A DNA stretch of 64,000 bases, taken from NCBI GenBank assembly GCA_001972305.1, contig BDDD01000308.1, positions 62,001 to 126,000 of the forward strand, given 5' to 3'. Below are positions 11,486 to 22,383 of this stretch, in pieces (positions within the stretch are counted from its first letter, which is position 1; each line of letters begins with the position of its first letter). The notes below the pieces were generated by a model, which had not been told where the DNA came from, did no database searches, and saw only the letters and a program-made list of their open reading frames with translations. This stretch comes from Cephalotus follicularis (Eukaryota > Streptophyta > Magnoliopsida > Oxalidales > Cephalotaceae). A program made the translations under genes and the position numbers.

Positions 11486-11614
11486 GTAGGATAAGTTAAG
11501 TTATGGTATCTGTTAGTTGAGCATGGTCGTAGAGAAGCCAGAGATGATAGAATAGTTCTCCCTAAGGTTTGGCTTGAGGAATTTTGAGGATAAAATTTCT
11601 TAAGGTGGGGAGGA
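11486..11614 (+). other. 3' end of interior with polypurine tract
   Basis: A short non-coding stretch ends with TAAGGTGGGGAGGA (11601-11614) directly before the 3' LTR. The TTTGAGGATAAAATTT sequence just upstream is usual for the 3' end of Tekay-type interiors. The whole pol region is missing between here and gag. Confidence 0.8.
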
Positions 11615-14304
11615 TGTAATACCCTGTACCTTTTTGGAGTTTAAGAGTTCTTTTTTTTTTTTTAGTTGATGGTATGATTTTGTCTCTTTGGGCTTATGTG
11701 TAATAATGGATAAGAGAAGGATGTGTTAAGCCAAAGTTTAAATGAGATATGTGGAAGTTGGAGGACCTTTATGTAAAGCTTGTTGAGGAAGATTACAACT
11801 TCCAAGACGCACGACGGCTTAAGTTGGGATTAGTGTTGATATATCTTGAGATTTGGCCATCCTTTCTTCTAGCTTCTGCAGATTAGAGAGTTTTAGAGAG
11901 AAAGAGAGTTCTAGTTTTCATCTTCTTTCCATTCTTAGCGCCTGGACCATTAGCAGTTGAAGCTTTTTGAGCACAGCAGTAGAAGAAGCAGACAAGGTAA
12001 AGGAAGAAGCAGTCAAGCCAGAGTAAGAGAGTAGCAGAGAAGAAGGGACGTTAGCGTCCAAGGAAGTAGCAAGAACTGTGAGTGAGACATCATTTCTTTT
12101 AAAGCATTTTATTGTTCATCATATTCTTTGAGAATTCCTTCTCCTTAGCTTCAGTTTCTTTTAAGTGAGTTTAGATGAGAATTTGTTTTTCCCAACGTCT
12201 TATGTTAGCCATTCCTTCAGAGTGGAGTGTTACCCAGAGCAAGAAAGCTGTTATGAATCCTTATATCGCTTTATCTTCAGATGAGATAACGTGTACGTGT
12301 TCACCCCCCTCCTCAGCGTACCTATTGTCTATGATGGGTTATTGAGCGAGTCTGCCCCCAAGTCCTACCTGGATCTCCTTACATTGTGGCTAGGACAGTG
12401 TACAGGATTTGAGCACAGTCAAGAACATGTGTACAAGCTCCTTCCTCCTTAGCCTCTCATCAAAGGATGAGAAGTTGAGTGAGTCTGTCCCTGGGTTCCA
12501 TACCTGGATCTCCTTGCATTGTTACTAGGACAATGTGTAGGGTTTGAGTACAGCTGAGCTAACTTATCAGATATAGTAGTATGTATAGCCTTTCAGTAAG
12601 TTTTCTAGAGGAGGACTTTGTCCTTGGGACTTTTAGTCCCCAGCCCAGCATTCAGTGAAGCAGTAAGCAAGCACAGATGGGTCGGCAGGTAAGCTGCCCA
12701 GCCCAGCTTAGGCAGAAAGAACAGATGGGTCGGCAGGTAAGCTGCCCAGCCTGGCTTAGGCCAAAAAAACAGATGAGTCATCAGGTAAGCTGCCCAGCTT
12801 GGCTTAGGCCAAAAACCAGATCAGCTCAGGCCACTATAAGTTGACAAGTATATTATGTAATCAGCAGCAAAGAAAGCACAACAAAGAAAGGCCAGTTTCT
12901 AACTAAGTTATTCTCCTCGGGTGTTTAGCCGGGAAGGACCCCAGTTCTTTTCAGATTTCTTTCTTTTGATCAGTTGTATTCTTAAGTTTATTTCAGCTTT
13001 CATGAACAGTCTAGAATCAGCTAAGCAGAGAAAAGAGTAAGTTTTTTTCAAGTACTTTGAGCTTTTCCTTATTGTGTGCCATGAGATATGCATTGTTTAC
13101 AGTCTTTTCCCTAGTTGGGATAGTTATTCATGCTCATGGTAAGATTTTCTTCAGCGCATTCCTATTTATGGATGCACCAGAGGATGTTTTGTTTCTAGAC
13201 ACTTAGTCAGTTGGACTAATCCCCTCACAGATTATTTTGTAGAATAGCCAGCCCGAGGAGACCCTCCAGCCCAACAGAAGATAGCTCAGCAAGGTAATTT
13301 TTGAGCCCAACATCATGGAGCGTTAGCTCGGGCGTTTAGCGGTGCATAGCATTGTGCATTCTTTTGGGTTTCCCCTCCTTTTTGTAGTAGGGTAGCTGTG
13401 AGCTTTCCTGTTGTATATGTTATGGTTGTGATATTCTTTTGCCTGCCAGGGAAGGCAGTGTATGTTATGCCAGGGATCAAATATGTAATGAATTGATAAT
13501 TTTAAGAATGTTTATGGATGTTTTGAGTTTATATATGTGTTTATCTTGTGATTTCATGGATATGTTATGTTTTGAGTTTCGTGATCCCAGGTCTGGCCAG
13601 GGAGCTAGAGAGTCCCTGGGCTAGCATAGCGGGGATGAGCTTAGCGGGGATGAGTTGTTAAGGCCAAGGATGGATGTTTTATGTTTCTGGAGTTCTACCC
13701 GCGGAGGTAGGGTGTCCCCGGGCATAAGTTGATGCATAGTGCTTTGCCAGGGAAGGCTTGTTGGAAGCAGGCCCGGGACGGGCTTAAGTTTGATGTTAGT
13801 ACTTTAAGTTATGCTGCTCGTTTTGATGTTGTGTTGTATAGTTGAGCAGGGGTGCCAGGGGATATTGTGTGTGTCCCCAGGGGAGTTTAAGTGAGCACGT
13901 GGGGCGTGCGTGGCTCTCTTCCCGGGCATGTCATGTCCGTAGGATGTTTAAGTGAGCAGGTGCGGTGCACGTGGCCCCTCCCCAGGCATGTTTGTCCACA
14001 GGTTGTTAAGTGATCATGTGAGGAGCACGTGGGTGTTCTCCTCGGGCATAAGTGATGCGGCACGTTTTGAAGCCTTGGTTATGTAGTGCTGGGGACATAA
14101 GCAGGAGGGGAGTTGGATCCCCTGCCCCAGTTCCCCGTTAGCTGTGCGCCAGCCCAGTCTTTCTCCTCGGGCTTTTGCTCGATGGGTCCCTGGGGATTCT
14201 TGGGATGGCTTCTCAGGCAGTTTTAGTTTGAGAGGGTTGTTAGCAAGGAGTGCCATCCCCTTCAAGACACGTGTCCCATAGCAGAGCGGGAACGGGTCCT
14301 GATA
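11615..14304 (+). repeat. 3' LTR of the gag-only Gypsy element
   Basis: Starts TGTAATACCCTGTACC and ends CCTGATA; the terminal CA has become TA. Followed by the target duplication GACCG. Carries the same 48 bp tandem repeat as the 5' LTR at about 12675-12815. Confidence 0.92.
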
Positions 14305-14309
14305 GACCG

Positions 14310-14770
14310 ACCAACTCAAGCCCGTGAAAACCCCATTGGTCGGCTTTGCCGGGGAGATGGTCCATCCTCTGGGATCCATCGACCTGTCCGTGGTTGCAGG
14401 CACGGCCCCACGTTAGACCCAGGTGCATATTACATTCCTGGTAGTGGACACACCAAGCCCGTACAATGCCATAGTCGGGCGACCAGGTTTGAACTTGATG
14501 GAGGCAATAGTGTCTATGAGACACTTGGTGATGAAATTCCCAACGAGGTTTGGTGTGGGGGAAGTCCGAGGAGATCAACAGGTAGCAAGGCAGTGCTACA
14601 AAACTGCCGTGATGGACAAGTGAAAAGTGAAGGCCTTGTCCATAGCAAATGTGGAGCTAAGAGGGGATATGGAGCCCGAGCGTCCACAACCTGTTGAAGA
14701 AGTGCTATAAGTGCCCTTGGAGTAGGGCAATGAAGAAAGAATTATCCAAGTCGGCTCACAACTTGGAGAG
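14310..14770 (+). pseudogene. GY1 protease C-terminal half and linker to RT
   Basis: Continues the protease frame cut at 7429. Recognisable parts are TPLVGFAGEMVHPLGSIDL, then after a stop at 14414 [24 protein letters not shown], which fits the flap and second-half motifs (YNAILGRP-like) of Tat-type proteases. The following 150 bases are the loosely conserved linker before RT. Several stops interrupt it. Confidence 0.8.
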
Positions 14771-15931
14771 GTGGAGAAAGGGGAACTTATAACGTTCCTC
14801 AGAAATAATAAAGATGTGTTTGTTTGCTCGGCAGAGGAGGTCCCTGGGATCAGCCCAGAGGTAATAGTGCACAAGCTAAGTGTGGATCCTATGAGGCCTC
14901 TGACCAGGCAGAAGAAAAGGAACTTCACTCCCGAGAGGCAGCAGGTAATAGCCGAGGAGGTGAGCAAGCTATTACAAGCGGGGTTCATCAGGGAAGTGCA
15001 CTATTCTGACTTGCTGGCGGTCCTAGTCAAGAAAGCAAATGGCAAGTGGAGGATGTGCATTGACTTCACTGACTTCAATAAGGCTTGTCCAAAGGATCGC
15101 TTCCCTCTCCCGAAGATTGATCAGCTGGTGGATGCAACCTCAGGTTACAGGATGCTAAGCTTCTTGGACGCCTACTCGGGGTATAATCAAATCCCCATGT
15201 ACGGGCCCGATGAGAACAAGACAGCTTTCATCACTGACAGAGGCATGTACTGTTACAGAGTCATTCCCTTTGGATTGAAGAATGCCGGGGTGACCTACCA
15301 ATGGTTGGTCAACAAGATCATTGAGCCTAAGATTGGGAGAAACATGGAGGTTTACATTGACGACATGCTCGTCAAGACGCCAGCAAGGAGTCCCCACATT
15401 AAAGAGTTGGAGGAAACTTTTGGAGTGTTAAGAAGATATAAGATGAAGCTCAACCCTTCTAAGTGTACTTTTGGAGTCACCTCTGGTAAGTTCCTCGGGT
15501 TCATGGTCTCAAGCAGAGGAATAGAGGCCAACCCGGAGAAAATTTCAGCAGTTCAGAGAATGAGGCCTCCTCAAACCATCAGGGATAGACAGAAGTTGAA
15601 TGGAATAATAACAGCCATGAGCATGTTTATCTCGAAGTCAGCAGAGAAGTGTCTCCCTTTTTTCAAAGTATTGAGAGATCCTAAGGGATTTTCTTGGTGG
15701 GAAGAATGTCAAGCAGCCTTCGACAAGTTGAAGGAATACCTAGCTTCCTCTCCTATGATATCAAAACCTAAGGATGGGGAGGACTTGTATTTGTACCTTG
15801 CGGCAACAACAGGCGCAGTGAATGCAGTGCTTGTCAGAGAAGAGGAGAAAGTGCAGAGGCCAGTATACTATGTTAGAAAGGCCTTAAATGATGCTGAAGG
15901 GAGGTATTCATTGCTTATGCCCTTATCATAG
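14771..15931 (+). pseudogene. pol: GY1 reverse transcriptase and first RNase H domain
   Basis: A 386-residue open frame holds most of the RT: LLQAGFIREVHYSD, GKWRMCIDFTDFNKACPKD, FPLPKIDQLVDATSGY, FLDAYSGYNQIPM and the catalytic YIDDM (15351-15365). The RT copies element RNA into DNA. The usual YPDWLANVVLVKK stretch reads YSDLLAVLVKK, an internal loss. The C-terminal part, WWEECQAAFDKLKEYL through YLAATTGAVNAVLV, is the connection and first RNase H. A frameshift at about 15905 ends the frame; the homologous reading continues in another frame. The 5' start is arbitrary because this is part of a polyprotein. Confidence 0.93.
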
Positions 15932-16572
15932 CTGCGAGGAAGCTAAGGCCATACTTTCAAGCCCATACCATCAAGGTCCTGTCCGACCAACCACTAAGAC
16001 AAGTCCTAGCAATGCCAGACATCTTGGGATGGCTGATCAAGTGGTCGGTAGAGTTGAGAGAGTATGACGTGAAGTTCGAAGCTAGACCAGCAATAAAATT
16101 ACAGGTCTTGGCAGATTTTTTAGGAGATCATACACTTACGGAGTGTATGGAAGAAGGCACCTCTGAAAAAGAGAAGGGGTTGTGGAAGTTATCAGTGGAA
16201 GGCTTATCCTGCGTCTCTGGCAGTGGAACAGGGTTGGTGTTGACTAGTCCATATGGGTGGACCTTGGAGTATGCTATGAGAGTCATATTCAAGGCCACAA
16301 ACAATAAAGCCGAGTGGGAAGCTCTGATCGCTTGGCTGACAATTGCGAAGTACTTGGAGGTTAAAAAAATAGAAGTCTCCAGTGATTCTCAGCTGGTAGT
16401 TGGTTTGGTGAGTAGGGAGTATGAAGCCAGAGAAGATTCCATGGCTAAGTACTTAGCACATATGCAGTGTTTGAAGTCGGCCTTCCAAGTGCTTAGAGTC
16501 TTGAAGGTGCTTAGAGCAGAAAATGTTCGAGCAGACCAGTTGTTCAAATTAGCAACAACGGAGGAATCATAG
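15932..16572 (+). pseudogene. pol: GY1 RNase H tail and second, archaeal-type RNase H
   Basis: After the frameshift, ARKLRPYFQAHTIKVLSDQPL completes the first RNase H. A second one follows, with LWKLSVEG, GTGLVLTSPYGWTLEYAM, FKATNNKAEWEAL and SSDSQLVVGLV. This arrangement, an archaeal-type RNase H after the usual one, is characteristic of plant Tat-lineage elements. The first catalytic Asp, expected in VDG, is Glu here (codon near 16198), so activity is doubtful. The Glu of KAEWEAL and the Asp of SDSQ are kept. The open frame ends at 16570. Confidence 0.88.
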
Positions 16573-16584
16573 AGAAATCAAACC

Positions 16585-17895
16585 ATGCTGATGGACTATC
16601 TGGATAGGCCCAACATCTCAGAAGTAGACGTGATGGACATAGATGCACCACAGGATCCAAACTGGATGACTCCATTTATCAATTGGCTCAGGAATGGAAT
16701 TTTTCCCGAGGACCCCTCGGAGGCGAGGAAACTTGTGTACAGAGCAAACATATACCAACTCCGAGATGGGATCCTCTACAAAAGATCTTTTTCTTTTCCT
16801 TGGATGCGGTGTATGACTCCCCTGTAGGTCGATTATACTCTAAGGGAAGTCCATGAAGGAGTCTGTGGCAATCACACGGGGGGCAAAACCTTGTCCCACA
16901 AATTATTGAGGTAGGGATATTTCTGGTCGACCATGCACCAAGATGCCATAGACTTAGTGAGGAGGTGTGATAAGCGTCAGAGGAACGTTAACATATGCAG
17001 AAGATCTTCACAGCCTCTAACGTCTATCACGGTCCCTTGGCCATTTCACAATGGGGGATGGACTTCGTCAGACCATTACCAGTGGCAACAGGGCAGAGGA
17101 AATTTCTCATTGTGGCAGTGGACTACTTTACCAAATGGGTAGAAGCAGAACCTCTGACCATGATCACAGAGAAAAACACGGAGAGCTTTGTATGGAAATC
17201 AATCATCTGCAGATTTGGAGTCCTGAGGGTAATAGTCTCAGATAACGAGAAGCAGTTTGATTGCCAAGCTTTCCGTGATTTTTGTAAAGTATGGAGAATA
17301 GAGCATAGGCTGGCCTCGGTAGTCTATCCCCAGAGAAACGGCCAAGCCGATGTGATCAACAGAGAAATCATCTCGGGCTTCAAAAAGCGCCTTGAGGACA
17401 GTAAGGGAAGATGGACAGAGGAGCTACCAAGTGTACTATGGGCTTATAGAACAACTCCTTGGACCACAACTGGTGAGTCCACATACAACCTTTGTTTTGG
17501 AGCTGAAGCCATGATACCGGTGGAGATTGGTGTACAGTCACCAAAGGTTGTGCATTTCAGTGAAGAAAACAATGAAGAAGGATTGAGAAACATCCTTGAT
17601 CTAGTGGAAGAGCTTAGAGATAAGGCTTCCATCAAAGTTGCAACCTACCAACAGAGGGTGAGCCGTTACTACAATAGAAGGGTAAACCCCTGACCACTAA
17701 GGGAAGGAGACCTACTCCTACGCAACTCGGCCATTACAGATCCAACCGGTACCAGAGGAAAGCTAGCCCCTAATTGGGAAGGGCCATACAAGGTGAAGAG
17801 AGTGCTCCGCCCAGGAACATTCAAACTTGAAACTCTTGGGGCAGGGAAATTCCTAGAGCTTGGAATGCCGAGCATCTGAGGAAGTACTACCAATG
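16585..17895 (+). pseudogene. pol: GY1 integrase
   Basis: Inserts element DNA into the genome. N-terminal part: a linker (LYKRSFSFPWMRC) then a zinc-binding region with REVHEGVCGNH and RRCDKRQR, where the second Cys has become Arg, and stop codons near 16825 and 16911. Core domain in the frame from 16995: WGMDFV (Asp near 17061), VSDNEKQF (Asp near 17241) and NGQADVINRE, where the catalytic Glu is Asp (near 17349) at the expected 35-residue spacing. A C-terminal region reads LAPNWEGPYKVKRVLRPG and, after a frameshift, ends NAEHLRKYY near 17890. Non-functional. Confidence 0.9.
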
Positions 17896-18127
17896 ACTAT
17901 TGTAAGTTGTACATACATTGAAAGACATCAATAAAGTCCAATTTTTGATTAAAAAATGTGTGCAAGTTCATAGTTCCAAGTTTGCAAGGGACCGGATGCC
18001 CAATGTTCATGTCCTTAAACCTCTGAACAACTGCCGATCAACTCCCTCAACTAAGAATATTTAATATAAGAGTGTCCAACCACTATCCCAAGGGAGTAAT
18101 CAAAACAGACCAAGGTCTCAATTCACC
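17896..18127 (+). other. GY1 3' region after integrase
   Basis: Non-coding. An AATAAA near 17930 follows the integrase end closely and could act as a polyadenylation signal. The remainder has no recognisable feature. Confidence 0.4.
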
Positions 18128-18378
18128 AAAGACTCCTCCCGAGGAGCACCTAAAGACTCCTTCCAAGGAGCACTAAAGACTCCTTCAGAGGAGCACCAAA
18201 GACTCCTCCCGAGGAGCACCTAAAGACTCCTCCCGAGGAGCACCTAAAGACTCCTCCCGAGGAGCACGAAAGACTCCTCCTAAGGAGAACCTAAAGACTC
18301 ATTCTAAGGAGTACTAAAGACTCCTCCCGAAGAGCACTAAAGACTTCTAAGGAAGCAACAAGACTCCCAAGGGAGCAA
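18128..18378. repeat. Tandem array of about 23 bp hairpin units in GY1 3' region
   Basis: About 11 units of AAAGACTCCTCCCGAGGAGC type, each with an internal inverted repeat CTCC...GGAG. Spacing varies between 20 and 25 bases and the last units diverge. Tandem repeats in the 3' untranslated region of Tat/Ogre-type elements are known and can seed satellites. A solo LTR interrupts the region immediately after the array. Confidence 0.88.
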
Positions 18379-18380
18379 AC

Positions 18381-20540
18381 TGATGGAAACGGATAAACCG
18401 AATCCGGAGCCAAAATTGGACAAAGGCATATAGGGTGTAGAACAAAACAAAACATACAAACATAGCAGCGGAGGAACACCCAATTAAAATAAAAAACAGT
18501 CCATAAGGCATGTCCACAGATCACATGGATCACCACATCATCAACAGAATTGAATTGGTGTCACCATAGCAAACAATGGTGACACACAAGCATGACAAGA
18601 AGAGAAGGACCAAGAGATATACCAGCGGGTGAAGGCTCCTTCTTTCTTTGCCGCTACATGCTTGAGTAGATTCCCTCTTTGATATTCTCCAAGTCTCTGG
18701 AACAACAAGCAATCCAACTAGCAATAACCAAGAACCAAGTGTATGAATTCTCTCTCTCACACTAAGCTTAGAAAAGGTAAATTGATATTGACCAATGAAG
18801 TCAATAATCAATCCACCCTAGATAAGCTCTTGCTTGGTGTATCACAGATGAAGGGAACACACACTGCAGAGAAAAATCCAAAGTCACTTGCCCAGCAAAA
18901 ACTCTACACACCTCTCTCAACATTTTCAGCAGAAAATGTTTATAACTAGCCTCCTCATTCTCTCTCCCACTCTCCCATTCACTTAGGATCATGGTCCTCA
19001 CTCCTAGGGAGTCTGTGGCTATGATCCCCACGTTCCCATAACATGCAAGAATGGGAGATGGATGCTGAAGATGAGAGAGAAAACGTGCCCAGGAAGTGAG
19101 TTCGTGCATAGGTTGCACGTTCTGCTCAAAGACGTCGACGCCTTCCAAAGGACATCGACGCTTATGCAATGTGGTGCTAAGAACATCGACTCTTTCTAAA
19201 AGACATCGAAGCCTATAAAAACGTTAAGCATCGATGTCTTTCTAAAAGACGTCGACGCTTTGTCTGGCCAGTGAAGCATTAAGAGTCTAACTCTTTTAGT
19301 GATCTCGTGTACCCTTCAAATATTGGTTAAGTAAGATCAAATATATGTGTTTCCACAAAATGCAAAATCCACATAATCGATATTTGACACCAAAACTTAA
19401 TATGTCCAACATATTAAAGATCTAATCATTATAAGGCAGGGACCCTTTAAAATCTTGGTTAAAACAAGAGGTGTTCATAAATTACCGAAATACCCCTTGG
19501 GTACGGTTTAGCCATTCTAAATGGTCCTTGACCAATTTAAATGCTATTGGAATAATATCCAAATATTATCCATATGAAAAAATTAATCTAATTAATTTCT
19601 CCACACCTCATAAACCCCAGATTTTCTAAGTCGTTGGTTCGCGTGCACTATAATCCCTTGTCATGCTTGGCCCCGATTAAGGTCTAGGGTAAGGATATGT
19701 GTCAATCCTAGATTATACCTCAATGGCTAAAATATCTGATCATTACTAGGACCTTTGGTAAACTCTCCGGAAATCTAATTTCCAGTCTACCTTAACCTTG
19801 GCCAAGGATTTCATAAGTCCAAAGTATAATCAGGTCATTATAGGGCCGATCACCTTCGCTCAGGTGTGACAATCCCATATTGCGCACTCACTTATATTCG
19901 TATAGATTCAATCATACCCAAAGACCACACGATTCCCAGCCCTGCATAAGGACTGGGTAAGGTGGAGATCAAAGAATAACTGTCTCCATACAATATAGAG
20001 TAGTCACTCAGGTCTAAGGATCAGACGAGTCAGAGAACTCGCTAAGTGATTATCACTTATACACAACCGCAACAAGTAGGAGTCACTACTGACACGAGAA
20101 TAGCGACTATCCAAATAGTGTCTCCTACGCGGGTCCTGTTCAATGTACACGCTCCCAGCGCGCACCCCGTACTTGCCCTAGTGTCCAACACAGATGGTAG
20201 TGAGAGAATCCATCCTCCAATTCCATGAGCAGGCAACATACGCGCAAGTCTATCCAGCTCACTAATGCCCACAAAGTGAACCTATGACTTGGAACTAATT
20301 TGACATAAGGAGTAAGGTAACCAGTCTCACAGCCTCCATGCCAGGCATCCAACCTTATGTCAGGGCATCACTGGTATAAGTAGGTAAATAATAAACTACT
20401 TCAATTAGTGATAAAATACAAGTGATATAGCCATAAAAAATTAGCAGGCATTATATATCTAAGGAATAAGATTGTTTCTTACAAGAACAGATATAAAACG
20501 ACAGTCCATCCAACGCTTTGTCAGGTCACTATATCTAACA
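18381..20540 (-). mobile_element. Solo LTR S2, Copia-type family A, inverted
   Basis: Reverse complement of S1 over most of its length. It ends at ATCTAACA (20540) and starts TGATGGAA where TGTTGGAA is expected. Flanked by the perfect duplication CAAAC (18376-18380 and 20541-20545). A GTCGAC palindrome array lies at about 19125-19262. Confidence 0.92.
19125..19262. repeat. GTCGAC palindrome array in solo LTR S2
   Basis: Contains GACGTCGACGCC near 19131, GACATCGACGCTT near 19151, and further ACATCGA, GCATCGATG and GACGTCGACGCTT copies up to 19262. It corresponds to the array in S1 at 5940-6056 read on the other strand. Confidence 0.75.
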
Positions 20541-20545
20541 CAAAC

Positions 20546-21047
20546 ACCGGTCGGTAGTTATTTGCCCGACCATATCAATATCGTGTCTTGAGAGACAAAT
20601 CCATAAGAACTCGCAACGATCAAGTTCGTTGAACTGAGCACTTTTAAACAAGTGTCCCCCACAAGGGATGCAAGCTCAGGCGGCCTAGTCTAGAATATAA
20701 TGGATTAGACGAGATCCTGCTCGACAAACCCGTAAGAACTTGTCCAAGAAGACCTATGACTTGGTCTACGAACACACAAGAACTCGCAAAGACTATATAA
20801 GTACTATTATCTAAGCGCCTTTGAAATAAGGTGTCCTAAGGGGACTACAAAGCTTGGTTAATTAGGCCTGAAAATTGTAAGGTCACAATACAAAGTCTAC
20901 AAGTTAGGCTAAGTTAAAATTCCTAAGGGAATTTTAAGTGCCCGGGTAGAGCTCAAGCATACAACACAAAAAAAGTAAAAAAGGTCCGTGGTGAAAAAGC
21001 TTTGAAATTCATTGATACTTGATTACAAGTTACATTACTAAAGAAGA
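20546..21047. other. GY1 spacer between the 3' array and the antisense ORF
   Basis: No recognisable coding sequence. It contains imperfect repeats of an AAGAACTCGCAA / AAGAACTTGTCC theme, possibly a decayed continuation of the 3' region. Confidence 0.4.
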
Positions 21048-21747
21048 TTACAAGACAAAGAAAAAGAAAAAATCTACTATAGCTTTCATCCCCATAAGGG
21101 ATGTCATGTACAAAAGGAGGAGGTGGTGGAGGATCCTCGGCAGATGGTTCAAAAGGAGGCAGTGGAGGATCCTCGACTCTTTGTTCAGTAGGAAGAGGGG
21201 GAGGATCCTCAGCCACAAGCTCAAGTAGGGGATCCTCGGTCGCTGGCGTAGGAGGGTCCACAGCCACGTGCTCAAGAACAGAATCCTCAGCAACAATACG
21301 AGAAAGAGGGTCCACATCCAAAGGCTCAAGGGCGGTCTCTTTGGCTGGTCTAGTAAATGAAACCATCTCGTGACCCTCAGGTGACCACTCAGGTTCCCGA
21401 GCATGGCTCTTCTCCTCGTCATAAGCCCGAAGCGCTTCTTCCTCGGCTTCATCAACTCCATCAGGAAAGAAGTTATACTCAACCACCGAGGGACCGCAGA
21501 TAATGGAAATGGGCCGAGGACTTCTTAAAGACTTCTCTGTTGAAATCTTCGGAGGCTTTATAGTTATCAACGGCCTGGTCCAGAGTCTCCTGGAATTCCA
21601 AGGATGCCTTAAAGTCCAGGATAGCTCTCTCCACAGCAGCCTTGGTCCGAGCATCCTCGAGCTCGTGAAACTTGGAAAGTTTTTCAACATAAACATTTAG
21701 CTGGTCTTCAAGCTCGACGTTACGGCGCAGTGTAGCTATTTTGGTCC
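21048..21747 (-). pseudogene. GY1 antisense ORF, C-terminal part
   Basis: Read on the minus strand, continuing the ORF of 28831-30658 after removal of the inserted element. The first part (21479-21747) is coiled-coil-like with RRNVELEDQLNVYVEKLSKF and AAVERAILDFKASLEF. A frameshift near 21490 leads to an acidic and proline-rich tail with repeated VAEDPP / VEDPPLPP motifs, seen on the plus strand as GGATCCTC-like units at 21130-21300. Function of this tail is unknown. Such antisense ORFs lie between integrase and the 3' LTR in many Tat-lineage elements. Confidence 0.72.
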
Positions 21748-21752
21748 TCCTC

Positions 21753-22383
21753 TGACACACCCGGACCCAGCCCGGCTGGGATCCACCGTGTCCGCTACTA
21801 GGCCAAGCCTCCCATAAGAGACTCACATCGTAGGTTCAGCAGAACAGAGATTCAGAAATACATTTTTTAAACAGAAAATTTCTTCAAAACATAAAAGTTT
21901 CTTGAAAAACCTGAAAATAATTCTAACTCTTAAATTTTTACGAAAATCAGGCATGCAGTATCCGTTTATCGGACTATGCCGCCTGTAAAGAAAAACACAG
22001 TTTTATAAAATGGGCTCAGCCCTCAGCAGACCACACTCCCGTAGGAGGAAATTTCACAATATATCAAAATAAAACTAGGGCTCCGCCATTCTCATCAGAA
22101 ACAGAAAACAGTTTATCGGACTCAGTACGTCAACAAATGGGTTGGACTCAGCCTCAATCGTATTATCAAAACTTAATGCATAAATAGGGCTCAGGCCTTC
22201 AAAACAGAAGTATGAAAACATTTAATTGTAAACATAATTAAATGCATAATTCAAATAATGAAGCGTGGATGATATGCATGTGTTGGGACTCTGGTAGGCA
22301 TGCCCTTGTGGTCTCACCTCAGTAGACAGACAGACAGAAGCCACGTAGACTCACAGACATAGACTACTAGGACACGGATGTCA
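21753..22383 (-). repeat. 3' LTR of the minus-strand element, shortened by a 2.2 kb deletion
   Basis: The first 570 bases match 25919 onward closely, and the last 60 match the end of the other LTR (CTCACAGACATAGACTACTA). The middle is missing. The join lies in AGACAGACAGACAGA, and both deletion ends in the intact LTR carry AGACAGAC (near 26492 and 28777). The right boundary could be a few bases further right. Confidence 0.85.

Larger units (their letters stand above)
7430..14304 (+). mobile_element. Gag-only Gypsy element (TR-GAG type) inserted in the GY1 protease
   Basis: Two LTRs of 2654 and 2690 bp flank a 1.5 kb interior. The element has the perfect target duplication GACCG (7425-7429 and 14305-14309), a primer binding site at 10087 and a polypurine tract before the second LTR. 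The interior encodes only gag with two zinc knuckles; no protease, RT, RNase H or integrase is present. Terminal-repeat elements that keep only gag have been described in plants as TR-GAG. LTRs starting TGTAATACCC and the gag type point to the Tekay/Del (chromovirus) group. Removing it rejoins the GY1 protease in a consistent frame. Confidence 0.9.

Noticed and set aside
21019..21373. Plus-strand open frames rich in glycine and serine at 21101-21373
   Set aside because: Opposite-strand shadow of the proline/acid-rich tail of the antisense ORF.
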